Source of the DNA: Nautilus pompilius
Taxonomy: Eukaryota > Mollusca > Cephalopoda > Nautilida > Nautilidae
Length of the DNA stretch: 64,000 nucleotides
NCBI GenBank assembly: GCA_018389105.1
Contig: JACATO010001434.1
Coordinates: 159,001-223,000 of the forward strand
Direction of reading: 5' to 3'
Part shown: piece by piece, positions 24,263 through 37,209 of the stretch
Position numbering within the stretch: the first letter of the stretch is position 1
Layout of the letters: each line of letters opens with the position of its first letter
Notes under the pieces: generated by a model
What the model saw: the letters and a program-made list of their open reading frames with translations, nothing else
What the model was told of the DNA's origin: nothing
The model's database searches: none
Translations under genes and position numbers: made by a program

Positions 24263-25023
24263 AGTGATCTACGCGATGTCGCTTACGTCCTGGGTGATCC
24301 ACCCAGGGACAGCGGTCCATCTCCATCACTTCGGTCTTATCGCCGGCGTCTGCGGGTAAAAGATGTTTACATGGGATTTCTTAAAAGGATCTTCAAAACA
24401 GCTTGTTTTGGAGATCTCCTCCGATAAATTCCGAACTCGGCCATTATCGGTCCTGTCATCTGCTTCGAAGTTTCTGCTAATTACCGACTGTTGCGTGATG
24501 GTAATCGTTGCGAAATGGGCTGCTTAGGGTCTCAACAAACAGAAGCCGCGATCATCGTATTTCCAAGTAACAAAGAGAGAGAGAGAGACTTTCCAAAAGC
24601 AAACCTCCACTCATTCCGAACACGATCTGCTTATTAAATCGCAATGGCGCTTATCGAGCTAGAATCTGCTCTCAGGGTTTCTAAATTGGCAATGTGAGGC
24701 AATAAGTCGGCTTTCTTAACATTTATTCTGTCGACAGCCATTACCAGAGGTGGGGTTAGGGAGTCAATGTTATCTAACTCAGTACTAACCACCACCGTAA
24801 TAAACGTTCCACTTCTTGCGCCATTCGCCCCATCCCGTGTTGCTTTTTCTTTTCAGAATTCGGAGAAATAATATCATTTTGTGTGATGAAACTCCAAGAT
24901 GGTCGAAATCATTTTCAGCCACGTCCTCTTCACCTTCTTTTTTGTTACCATCACGGACTGGTCGTATCCATTATCCATTCTAAAATTCTGGCAGAGTGCC
25001 GTCGAAAAAAAACGGTTTTCTCT

Positions 25024-25030
25024 ATTATTA

Positions 25031-25089
<59 letters not shown>

Positions 25090-25100
25090 TATTATTTTAT
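25024..25100. repeat. (ATT)n microsatellite
   Basis: About 75 bp of (ATT)n, giving poly-Ile, poly-Tyr and poly-Leu in the three forward frames. Confidence 0.95.
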
Positions 25101-26076
25101 TATTCTTGCCCCCTACCATGTGCGGTATATATTGTATTTCAATGTCATTTCCAATCAAATTTAAAATTGAGACGCTCTAAAGTTGATGCAAGACGCAGAC
25201 AAAAAATCAAATATTATTCTTTGTTCTCTTAACTCAGCTCCATCAATAAAAGAGCCTCAGCAGCTGCCGGTCACCAGGGTTCATATTTACTGTAATTCCG
25301 GGACCAAATATAATAGAGTCGTTTCGGAGACAGGTGACCTCTCCAGGAAACGGTGTTCGTATACTTTCGGTTTAACTGCGACGCTATGATTTATTCCACC
25401 ACCGGAACTACTTTCAGCTCCCGGATTTTGGCGATCACCGTTTACCTTTACAGGGGGGGGGGCGGTTCGCAGCACTTAGAATCACCGTGATTAATGTAGG
25501 TGCCGGGTAAACCCGTGGTCGTGTTGTTCTCCACGTCGGTCGGTTGCGTAAAGATGAGGTGGTGGTAATGGTGGTGGCTCTCCCCCTATCTCCCAGCGTC
25601 GCCCTTTCTCACAAGGCTTCGGTTCTTGCAAGGTCTGAACCAGACCTTCACTTTACTGCAAAATAAAGGGGAAAAATTCAGCCACAACAACAAAAACCAT
25701 CCTTGATTTTGTACATTCAAGCGGCCCCTTTTGTGTAATTCACGCGCCGGTCACGGCAGCATTGTTTTAACGACGCGGAAGCTCAGAGAACAGTTCGGCG
25801 GTGAAACGGCGAGAAAAGATTAAACCGTTTACCTTTCTATGGGCACCAAACAGATCCCGTCTCCGGTTTGGCCTCACTTTTCTCTAAGGGAGATAATTTA
25901 GGCGACCGGGGGGGGTTTGTTTTTTTTGGTAAAAAATGACGTTCCCAATGGCCACTCAAGCGCTAACGGTTAATCATTAATCACGATGATCAATTCTCTT
26001 GCATCTCATTGAACTCTTCACAAAACAGGTCTCCTTTCGAGAGGGGTTTTAAACGTTCTTAGTCTGCCCAAAACTG

Positions 26077-26139
26077 TGACGTCACCGTAACGGGGGAAAG
26101 GCCGTTTGTCCAAATCCAGGAAGTGACGTAATTACTTCC
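26077..26139. promoter_or_regulatory. CRE and inverted ETS pair, promoter-like
   Basis: TGACGTCA lies at 26077-26084. At 26119-26139 AGGAAGTGACGTAA runs directly into ATTACTTCCGG, so two ETS cores (GGAAGT and ACTTCC) face each other across a near-CRE, forming an almost perfect inverted repeat. ETS-CRE composites are known strong promoter elements. The block lies in CpG-rich DNA about 0.6 kb upstream of a candidate first coding exon at 26771. Confidence 0.45.
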
Positions 26140-26770
26140 GGCGGCGTTCTCTCCCAGCAGCTCGATGTTTCGCCGGTACACGGTAAAAGCCCGATAGCAG
26201 GACTTAATTAGATGTTTTTGTCGGTATGGGCTACAGCAATTACAGAACTCAGACAGGGGGCTCGCGCACCGCCCAGCCCGGCTTTATCTCGGCGCATCTT
26301 TAATATTAAAAAAACAACAACAACAACAACACGTGAATTCGAAATATTTCAGCTCCTGCTCGTCGCTGTTCTAAACCGGGCCCTTGGTAGGGGAGAGAGA
26401 GAGGGAGGAGGGCTGGAAACCATTTGGTCGTATTTCCTTTAGATTGCACATCAAACGAAAGCCGGTTCAGCAAGACATTTCCGGTTTCTGTGCACCCTCC
26501 TCATCTCTCTCCATCCCAACCCTAAAAATTGTCGCGCACGCGTTCATCGCATGAAAATTGCTCGCCCGGAAACAGCCGTTCGCCGATCGATATCTCGATG
26601 CATCGACGCGGCGAGAACCCTCGGTTCGCTTTCCGGCGAGATCTTCAGGCAACGCCAAGAGTCGCGCGACCCAACCGACAGCGCACCCACTCCACCTCCT
26701 CCTCCCCCGGTGGGTCACGTGTTTGGTGGCGGACCTGCAGTAAAACGACTGCCCGGTGAAGCGTGGCGGA

Positions 26771-26797
26771 ATGGCGCCGAAGCGGTCTTGTATCAAG
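26771..26797 (+). CDS. Candidate first coding exon (9 codons) of an unidentified gene
   Basis: GGCGGAATGG gives a good start context. ATG is followed by eight codons (MAPKRSCIK) and then a good donor, AAG|gtatga, at 26798. Upstream are CpG-rich DNA, a CACGTG E-box near 26716 and the ETS/CRE block at 26.08-26.14 kb. The sequence to the right turns AT-rich. The stretch is too short to identify, and the case rests on context only. Confidence 0.25.
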
Positions 26798-29151
26798 GTA
26801 TGACACCACGCCCCTCTCCCCCAACCAGCAGCGGTTTGGTGCTATCGGATATCTCGCCAGTTCATCGAAGTGTTATGGGTCCTGATACTTGCGTTGATAA
26901 AACGGTGTAATCGGTGCAACGCCTTTTGCAAGGAACTTTGCAGAATCTAAGCATGGCGGAAAGGACACCTAGAGGGGCGAGATAAGGAAGGAAATGCGGA
27001 TGTCTGCTAGAATAATTGCAAAATCTGAAATATTTCCATATTAAAGCATGATAAAACGCAGCGGATTGACTTTACTTCACACTATCCAAATATATGCCAT
27101 TAGCGCATTTTGATTCCGATTTCAATACACGTGGTGGAAACATTCGGTCGAATTCTGATGTTTAAATTTACAGGTGTAATTAGAATCTGTTTCAGTGTCA
27201 GCATACCTTTTGCTCGGGTGCACATGAATCTGCCCTGGAATATGTAGTGTAGTGCCTGTACCCAGGGAAGGATTATCCCTTCCCTCCCGGGTGTTCTAGT
27301 TGAGTGGCCTTTTGCTGTCCAGACGACGAAAACCCGAAATAGACGAAGATAATGAACAATAGTAAATGAATAGAAATAATAACAACATCATATATACGAC
27401 CTGTTTTATCTTCGGAAGATAACTGATGGCACCTTCCGAGTCTTGACGGCGCCGGTAAATCGCCGATCCTGTTGTCATCGAACGATTTAGGTGAAGTCCA
27501 ATTGGAATTTACCGGCGGACAGAGAAAATGGTAGCGTGTCGCACTTGAATGGTTCGTTCGAATTGAGCGAAGGAAGTGTTTAGGTATCAGAAACCCCCCC
27601 TGAGAAATATCCTGGCAGGTGTCAGAAGATACGTTTAAAAGAAAGAATCTGACTGTTTTAGTCATCTCGTAAAGTTAATTTTTGTTTCTCTATCATTGTT
27701 ATTTATTTTACATTTTATCCATTATTCCATCCACACAACACGTACCCGAGCTGTAAAGGAATAAACATAACAGTTATGTAGTATTTGTTTGGTCTCCCCC
27801 CCCGAATTTTGTCGATATTTTCACTTCCATTTTAAAACAATTGTACAAAAAGACAAACGATCTTTCATTCTACTTTAATGAAACCAAACATTTAAAAAAA
27901 GTACTTTTTCTGCCGGATTAATACCTGAACTGTTGACAACTATCGTCGTTCACTAATCATCGAGACGATAAATCATCAAGATAGCGCATCATCCGGGTCT
28001 CTCTCTCTCTCCAAGGCTTTTGCATGTTTCAAGTTGACCAAGTCGCTCTTCCTCGGAAGAGAGTTTCGCAGAAAATCATCTGATGTCGACGCTATTAGAA
28101 TGTTAAGAACTTTATATAGAAAAAAAGTTCTCTTCTCGATTAAAGCTTAAGTAAAAGACTTAAGACCATTAATTAAATAGATTAGTAAATGAAGCACATG
28201 CTCGATGAACAGAAGATGAGGGGGAAAATCTTATCGCTCAGTAGAGAAACCGTGGATTCTCGTCCGCATGACTGCCTTTATTTTAAGAGAAGGTTACTTC
28301 ACGACATCAGCTCAAACATATAAGTCTTAGAGTCACCTCTAAGACTTATAACAAAATGAATATATTTTATGGGGTAAAACTTCAAGATAAATAGAGTTAG
28401 AATTATTTAGAACTAACAATTTATTTTTTTTTTAAATTTTATTTAGTTTGTTTATTCTGATTATCACTTTCATAGCTGTTTTAGTACCCAGAACAGTTTT
28501 AGATGGGGTCATTCGCTACTCGACCTCTTCGTAACCGGACACCAGAAACTCGTCACTAAATTCACTGGCTATCGGCAGACTTTGAAAAAGTTCAATTGGT
28601 TCTTCATAACGATATGTAAACCAGAGGCAAACGGTCGGTAAACATCGTTCACACCGGTTTTAAGAGAAATGCCAAAATCTCCTTTCTTAGATTACTAAAT
28701 CATTTAATATTTATGCTCTCCGTAATGGAGCCCGCTCAACATGAAAATTCCCAAGATTATACTAACTTTTCTTGGTTGTTTTCAGAGAAACTGTATCCCG
28801 GTATTATATAGCTGGCTGCAGAAGGTCGGCTGATTTCAGTAAGCATGCTATTCGGTAATCTGATTAAAGCAAAAGTAAAGTTTAGAAACAAAATGGCGCG
28901 GCTTCCACAGTTAACGATTTAACATTTGTGTAAACAGACCGTTTTGCACTTTATCCGAAAATTGGGACAGGGGTCTGATTTAAAAAGAAAAAACGATTTG
29001 AAAACCCTTCCTCTGCTTCTTTAGGAATAAAAGTTGGGGGGATTCCAATTTAAGTGCGTGCGTTCGCACTGGAAAACTTGCAAGGACAGGATCGCCAGAG
29101 GAGCGAGAGGAGTTTGGCATTTGGTTCCATTGTCTTTGCAGTTATTTAAAC

Positions 29152-29355
29152 AGATCTCTCTCTCTCTCTCTCTCTCCATCTTCTCTCTCTCGGCTCGGCC
29201 GGTAGTATGACGTCATCTCTCTCTGTGTACTGACGTCACCTCTCTCTGTACTGACGTCACATATCTCTCCTGACGTAATCTCTCTCTGTACTGATGTCAT
29301 CTCTCTCTCTCTCTCTCTGTGTACTGACATGATCATATCTCTCTCTCTCTCTCCT
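29152..29355. repeat. (CT)n tract with five CRE or CRE-like units
   Basis: Blocks of (CT)n alternate with TATGACGTCAT, GTACTGACGTCAC (twice), CTGACGTAAT, GTACTGATGTCAT and GTACTGACATGAT. It is the clearest example in the window of the composite CRE minisatellite: three exact TGACGTCA copies plus decayed ones, spaced about 21-25 bp apart. Confidence 0.9.
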
Positions 29356-32300
29356 AAAAAAGGGGGCGATGCGTTTCTGAACTACACCGTCTCCAAAAGT
29401 TAACCGACGAGCGAGAACAAAAAAAAAACCTTTCTTTTTTTTTCCAAAATAATTTACGGTTCATTCACCAAACGATCCACGTGGACTTCTTTTCGCGTGG
29501 TTGGGGTGTGTGTGTGTGAATGTAAATTACAAATAATTTCCATGAGTGTAAAGAGGGAGCGAGCCAAGCCATAAAGAGTGTAAGCGAATGGGTGTAGTTA
29601 TGGAGGAATGTGTCCAACTCTTGACTGCAATGCAGGACTCATGGCGGCTTTGCAAGCCGCTTACAGCCCTATCAAGGAGATAAATGAGAAATAAAGTCCA
29701 TCCATTGTCTTATAAAGAAGTTTGCAGTTCTTGCAGGAGTATTAAAAGTGATTGGAGAGAAGATTTGTCTTCCTAGGACACCCTAAACATTTTCAATAGG
29801 AACCCAGCTCAGAAGAACCTGCTGGCTACATTATTCGGGTAACAGTTTCATCTTGAAGATATCTGTTATTTATACGTGCCCTTAGATCTTTCATTAAATA
29901 AAGTTATCTTTTATTGAAACTACTTAGAGTTTGACAGAGAAATCTAGATTTCCGTCCCTAAACTTCATTGCAGTCAGAACAACATCTTTGAAACACATGC
30001 AGGTGTGTACGACGCCCACTCAGTGAAATTCCTTCCTAGACTCCCCATTACACCTCTGCCGCCGTAGCGACCCCATCCAGTAATGTTTGTGGGCTGGTCG
30101 CATCGATTCACGTTCCCTCCAGGTGAATAGTCGTCGCGAGTCGCATGAAATGGTTCATCAGTATAGAGAGCATGGCTCCAATCATGTGGTGCCTAGGCGA
30201 CATGTCCACGCCACCGGTTCAGCCACTTCTGTTCCCGGCGGAAGGTCGAGCTGGGACACACACACACACACACAGATCATCTGCCAGCTACCGTGGACAA
30301 CATCTCGGTGCCTTTAAAAACTTGTTTCCAACGACGAAACAAAAATACACTCAGTTATTTCGCCATCCGGGTTTGTGACTGTCGGAGCTCTATCCTACCA
30401 CTAGGCGGCTCTGCATGCTCCATAGTAAATACGCCAAACGACTGCAGCTATTTCGTAGCAAAGCCAAAACGGACGCGAACACGAACCCTGTTTTTTCCAT
30501 GTCTTTGTACCAAAGCTAATCTATCTGTCTCTACTCAGCGTTTTGGGAAACCAGTGCTCTACGTGTATATTTGTGTGCGTGACGTCATGGCGCATACCGT
30601 TCTTAGACTCTGTTATTCAGTGGAATCGGAAGTCTTCCACACTGATGGATAGAAAAGAAATCGGCAGGAAGAGTCGCTTTTCCTGTCAGGTGACGCTTTT
30701 GTGATCGCGGGAATTGTCGTTAAGGAAGGCCTTCCGCTCGTCTGATACGCCAGATAATACATTAATTAGCTCTGAGGTCGTTAAATAAAACTTAGCCATT
30801 GTTTAGAATTAAAAAAAGAAAAAAAATGATACATCAGCTAATCACTTGGCACCAGTCCGGCAACAGGAAATAATGATTACAAAAAACGCAAGTTTGAACT
30901 TATAACTAATTAATAATATTAGTATCGTCTGGAACAGAAATAAAAGTTGGAAACTGGTAAAATAATAACGTATTTTCACCAGAATTCCGAGAGGCTAAAT
31001 GTCTGTTTTGAAAATATTCCACAAAGATATTATTTCTGAGTTGCAGCCAACCGCCGCAGCAGGACGTCTCCCCGGGCATCTTCTGTTGATCTGTTCGAGT
31101 TCTGGTTCCTTCGTTACATAATGAATGATCCCGCGAACGTCGGAACTCCTTTAATAAATTCCACTTTAAGAGGGCGTTAACAGGAATTCTTAGACTGGTT
31201 TTTTTTCTTTCTCAATCTAAATTTGTTGTATGACGCGTAAGAACCACAGAGTTGTTCAAACAGTGAAGACTGAAAATTACACGTCATTAATGGGATATTT
31301 TCCACTTTCTGAAAAAAGTTCTTTAAAGGGACGAATCTGTCTCTTATGAAAGATTGCGCTATCAAATCTTTACTTTCCCGTTTTACTTATGACCCCTGTA
31401 CACGTAATGTTATACTGACAGACATTTTCGCGTGTGGATGTCGCATAAATGGTTTAAAAGTTTGTAAATACGGATATTTTACGTTATCCTGTCCTCGCAA
31501 TGATTAACTACTTCTAAGACCTCGATGAAAGTCTTGTTCGACAGATTTATTATTGGAATGTGTCGTTACACGCTTAAACCGGACTTAGACATAAATAATA
31601 CAAAGCGATATCTAAATCGAATCGTAGACATTCGGAGTTATGTCCCTTCTGGTTCGGAGTTATGTCCCTTCTGGAAACCATGACGTTACCAGGAGCAAGT
31701 TTTTAACGACTCCGACTGTCCAGCCCTGTTCTTCTCCTTTGCATATCGTTACTCCTATGCCACTGGAGACGATGGGAATCTTTCCCTCAGACTAATGACT
31801 TTAAAAATCAACGTAGATGCGTAAACAAAAATGTCGATGTAGTCTTTTCCGACGTTATCTTCGATACTGCTGAGAATACCTGTGACACGTTTACTGCTGT
31901 ATTTCTGACAATTTATATTAAATGCCCCAACTCATCCTGCGGTTCTTGATATCTTTTTGTTTGTTTTACGTAGTATGTTGTCATGTAGGTAACAGATCCT
32001 GTAAATATATATATATCGCCTTTTACATGAGTTTCCAACTATTTCTGATAACGCGTGTAGCTCTAAAACCAGTTTATTTCTCGAATGGCGTCTAATGTAT
32101 GATTTAAAAAAAAACACAACCCGTTTCAATCTAGGAAAAAGGGGGAAAAAATCAAGCAAAAACCTATCTTTTTTATCAGATATTTCAAATTGTTAGCGCT
32201 GGCATCGGGCTGATAAAGCTCACAGAATGGTGGGTCGTAACGGACTCTACAGGAGAAAAGAAACCGTGAGTATTAAGTTATAGCATTAAATATATCGCCT

Positions 32301-35300
32301 GGAATTATTAGCTAGCTGACACCAGGAAGTGTTCCATCAATGTCAGCATTAAACAGAGATAGAGGCGCATGAGTCCGATTCCTCCACGCATTTTTGGTGT
32401 GTATTTTTTTTTTTTTTTAATCTCTTTTTCTTTCTCTCCGCTTTTATCGGCTCCGCCGGCGGACGGACGTTATTGGGCCCTGGCGCATCGCGACACAACA
32501 TGGCGGCGTGGTTAGACGGTGTCTTTTCAAAAAAAGTATACCTCTTCAAACTAGTCCGCCTTCCGCCGGAAAAAAAACATTCATAAGATCTTAATAATAT
32601 ATAACTTGACGCACGTAAAGATGGTGACAGATTTCCCCACCATGTCCAATCAGAGTTAAATTCTACCCCGAGGTTCGAAGGTCGTAAAATTATTTAAACT
32701 TCACGGCTTCAGAGTTCTACTCGACATTTGAGACAATGGCTGAAGCTCGGGAAATAATTTACCTATAGCGTTTTTCAAATGCGCAGTCTCGGCAACAGAG
32801 GAGAGCCGAAGCATATGAACTCTTAATTAGGTGCTGACAACGGCGGGGGAAGTTTCGGAGCGATGCGATAGGTTTAAATAAAACGATGGTGCAGGAGTCT
32901 ATTTGGTGTGGTTCTGATAGGAAAGGCTGGCTCATTTACTCGGCTCTGTTGGACTCCTTTTAACTTAATCTAACGGTTAGAAGTCGTGAAGGAAATAAAA
33001 TTAAATTTACCGCTAACTGCTGAGAAGTCATTTATTTAGCTCTGTAATTCAGACAGACCTGGCCTAAATGTTTTAGAAAGCTAAATAAACCCTCGATTGG
33101 CGGTCGTGGCTGTGGATTCGTCAATAAAACATCCCGTCCATCCATACTTAACCGATACTGCATAAGCTCATGGTTGTTAGAAGATATTTACGTGACATTT
33201 ATACTATCGTTTATATTCCATGTCATGTAAATTCCCACCTAAAGATGGTCTTTTCATTCTTCACAGTACTCGGCAAAGGAAAACTGCTGCCAAGTGTCTG
33301 GAGACGCGGAGAAAATCCACTCCGCCAAAGAATTATTATTATTATTATTTAAAAAATCATTTTTTTTTTTTTTTTGTTTGTTTACTTTCTTTCCGGTTCT
33401 CGAATCGTCTCGTGAGAATTCGGTAAAATTCGTTGAAACGTAAACAGTTTCAAGATGGTTTCGAGATTGGGTGGGGGGGAGAACCGCCGCCTCCGCATAC
33501 TTCGGCTTCGCGATCAAGTTAAACACCTAGTTCTCGGAAAGGATTACGGCCAGCGCCGCCTGGCGTTGGTTTGACGAACGAGCGAGACAGCGGGAGTCGA
33601 GGAGACTAGCGGACGGACCCGTGCATGGCTTGTCCGCCGTGACACGGCAACCCCACCTCGTCCGGAGGGAACTCGTGCAAGCCTCGGCAGCTCTCCAAAG
33701 ACTCGCCAACGAACTAGAAAGACTTCTTAATGTAAACAAATGCTAAAAAAAAAAAAAAAAAAGCGAGGACGCGCCCTCTACATTTAAATTATGCAATATT
33801 TGGTGAAGGAAAAGTAATTCTAAATAACCCGACTTACTGAGCGTATACTCAGCCACGAATATGTCAAGACCCTATGTGTATATACCTACACTACTTTGGG
33901 AATTAGACGTTCGAGGGAAGCCGATAGAAATTTTCGAACTAATTAAGAGTTTCACTGCAGTCATGGATTTATCTGGCTATCAACAGCTGCTAGACGGTGG
34001 GTGATAAACTGCCTGGAGCATTTGCACGGATTGATATCACAAAACGATTTTTATCGACAGATTTGCAACGAATAGAATAAATTAGCGGAACTACGTGTTG
34101 ATAAAGACAGTGTAAACCGGTTTTAAAATAGAACTGATGGGTACGTATTTCTCTCCCGTCGTCACCACCTACCATCTCCCGGGGGCGGCTTCGTATACGC
34201 CATAATGGTTTTTCTGTTTAACCTAGCGACGATGATCGAAGCGAGAACTAGGCAGAATCAAGCAAAACAGTTCTGCTGGTGGATGATGGGCGGCCGAACA
34301 TATTTTGGGAAAAGTAAGAATTTAAAAAGAAACGGGTGGGGTGGGGGTATCGATAAAAATCATCCAACGGCAAATGACGGAAACCATTATTCAGTTTTTG
34401 TCGAAGTCAGAAACAAAGCGATTCTTTAACAAAAGCTGACAGAATTCTCACAAACTCCTCTCCTGAAGTCCGGTCACTGGCGCAATCTGCAGCAGTTCTC
34501 CTAAAAAAAAAAACCAAAAAAAAAAAAGATAGCCCGCAATTTTGTTGTCAACCAATAGGGGGCGCCATTTATGGCTCGTCTCTCGCTGGCTACAGACTTC
34601 TGCGTGAGAAGAGTCTGCAGGGTAGATAACTCGTGTCTCTCCTGACATCCGTTTGGCGGTGACGTGGCGCGCTCGCCGCGCAAGCGATGTCATAGTTCAG
34701 GCAACATGAAAGGATAATAACTGCCGTTCTGTTAGTGACGCTGTAGTAACGACGAAGGTTAATGGCTGCCTACACGCCCGAGAGTCACAGCATTTAGTAA
34801 TGAGCAGGCCATGAAAGAAGGTTCGATGCCCCCCCCATAGCGGTGGTTTACCACTATTCTTGTACGATAGGCATTATCACCTGTCTGTGCCTTTGTTCAA
34901 ACGATATGGCAACAGGTTTAGTGACCTCGTCCAGGTAGCACACATCTGTAGCAGTTCTGTCAAAGAGAATCGGTTTGCTCTTACGACCAACGCGACAGCA
35001 GCACCCACCCTAGATCCCTAGAAACGATGTCTTTTTCACGCCTTACAGTAGACATTACGTTAGGCTAGTTCTCGCCAAGGACGTAGGCGATCATCAGCAG
35101 AGTGAAAGTTGGATTTACTCTCATCGAAGGGGGAAGCCGAGCTCCAGTTTGCCAAAGTTCGGCGCAAAATGGGTCGTATCCCGACCTACGATGTGCTGGC
35201 GCTAGGGTGTGTGAAAAATACCGGACAGATGGATTAGCAGGGTACAGCCGATTTTTGCCCTCTCCGAGTCGTGGATACGAGCCCCTACCGCATTTCGTTC

Positions 35301-36818
35301 TAGATGGAATGGGGGTGAGATAACGCGGTTACGTGAGCCAGATCGTACGAGGAGTTTCACGCAGAATATTCCTCTAATGCTGTGTTCGGTATCCTATGAT
35401 GGAATCTTTCCCGGAAGGAATCCATGAGGGACCATGGGAGTAAAGCGATTTATAATTATCGTACATTTGTACAGCGGCATTGGAAGAATGCTACGACACG
35501 TTGTATATAACGACTTCGTTCGTGGTTACTGATTATAACACCCGTGAGGTTATTCGCACCTGATGGCATAATCATTGCTGATGACCTGACACCTTGTTGC
35601 GATGCTTTCGTAAAGTGGAGAAGAAGGAAAAGTTCGAAGCCCAGCGTTGTTGTACTGACGCTGAAGCAATCTTCATCACTGCGTATACTTTTGGAGCGTG
35701 GAATCACGGGAGATCTGCGGAATGTCGATCACGGGTAAAACCGAGGAGAACCGTTACGATTGGAAGTTCCAACACTTTTCTCCAAGTCTCGTCTGTAATT
35801 CAGCCGACGATGGTAGACAGGAACCGCCCTTCTACACGACGAGAAGACAATCAAACGAGAACAGTCCAGTCATGACGTTTCTCGTCAGTGCCCTTCTTCT
35901 CCCCTTAGTCGGTCGGACGTCGCCCTACAAGCGATCGCGAATGCTTTGCTCTTGAGTTCGCAAACTACCACCAGAGGTCGCGTGTACCATCATCGCCCTT
36001 GTTATTAATATCAATATTATCATCCGATAACGAATACACTGTGGCTGCTAACTACTAAGACCAATAAAATGTTGGAAAACCCTTTTTTTATACCTGCTTA
36101 TTGCTGATATTTAGTAACAGGTTTATGAACAAAGAATGCAAAGTTAAAAGTGACCAAGCTCTGAGAAGAGATTAAACTAAATAAAAACAAGTATTAAATT
36201 AACCATATTAACCAAAATCAAGCGCACAAAGCTAAGCGACATCACAGCTATGTTGAATATGCCCCGTCGCCCGTCCAATGCTATAATTATCGTGTAGACT
36301 GGATAAGCTAAGTAGAAATCTATATACTTCACATGTCGGGAATCGCATCAGCATCCGAGAAAAGCCGATAAATATTTTTGGCGATGCACTGTAAAAACGA
36401 TGCCGTTTCTTCCAGGGATTTTGCCAAGATGAACATGGAAACAAAAACAGCGAGAACGAACAAAGGCGGACGCGAGAGCAGCAGCTTTTAAAATAAAGCT
36501 AATTATAACTTCGCCCCATCATCCTTCGATGACTTGCACTCAGCTTCGTCCTGACCCCGAATAAAGACGGAGGGCGTGGTGGAACATGAGACCTAGCGGC
36601 GGCGGCCATGTATACTTATAAACTATCGTCTAATAAGCTCCCACGAGAATTCAAGTAACATCATCGCGTTTTGACGAGATGGGCTTTTTATACAGAGATA
36701 AGAATTAAGTGCGGTGCGCACAAATATACGGATCGTTCTCAAATTCAATAAAACAAACAACACAACAACAAAAACTTAAAATAAGATGTATTTACTTTGT
36801 ACATATTTTTTTATTTAT

Positions 36819-36821
<3 letters not shown>

Positions 36822-36869
<48 letters not shown>
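36822..36869. repeat. (TA)n microsatellite
   Basis: An uninterrupted (TA)n run of about 46 bp. Confidence 0.95.
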
Positions 36870-36870
<1 letters not shown>

Positions 36871-37001
36871 ATTTCTTCTAATTATATGTGCTAGAGCTTC
36901 CAACTAAACAAAAATAAATAAAAAACAACAAAAATTAAATAAAAGCGACTTGGTTTGATCTTTTAGCTGAGTTGATATTTATGATTGGGGGGAGAGAAAA
37001 C

Positions 37002-37053
37002 AAAGGCAGAGAGAGAGAGAGAGAGAGATACAGAGATACAGAGAGAGAGATAC

Positions 37054-37094
<41 letters not shown>

Positions 37095-37173
37095 AGAAGA
37101 TATACAGAGATACAGAGAGAGAGATACAGAGATACAGAGAGAGATACAGAGAGAGAGAGAGAGAGATACAGAG

Positions 37174-37206
<33 letters not shown>
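37002..37206. repeat. (GA)n / GATACA tract
   Basis: (GA)n is interrupted by GATACA units. The ORFs on both strands (Arg/Glu or Ser/Leu-rich) are repeat-derived. Confidence 0.9.
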
Positions 37207-37209
<3 letters not shown>

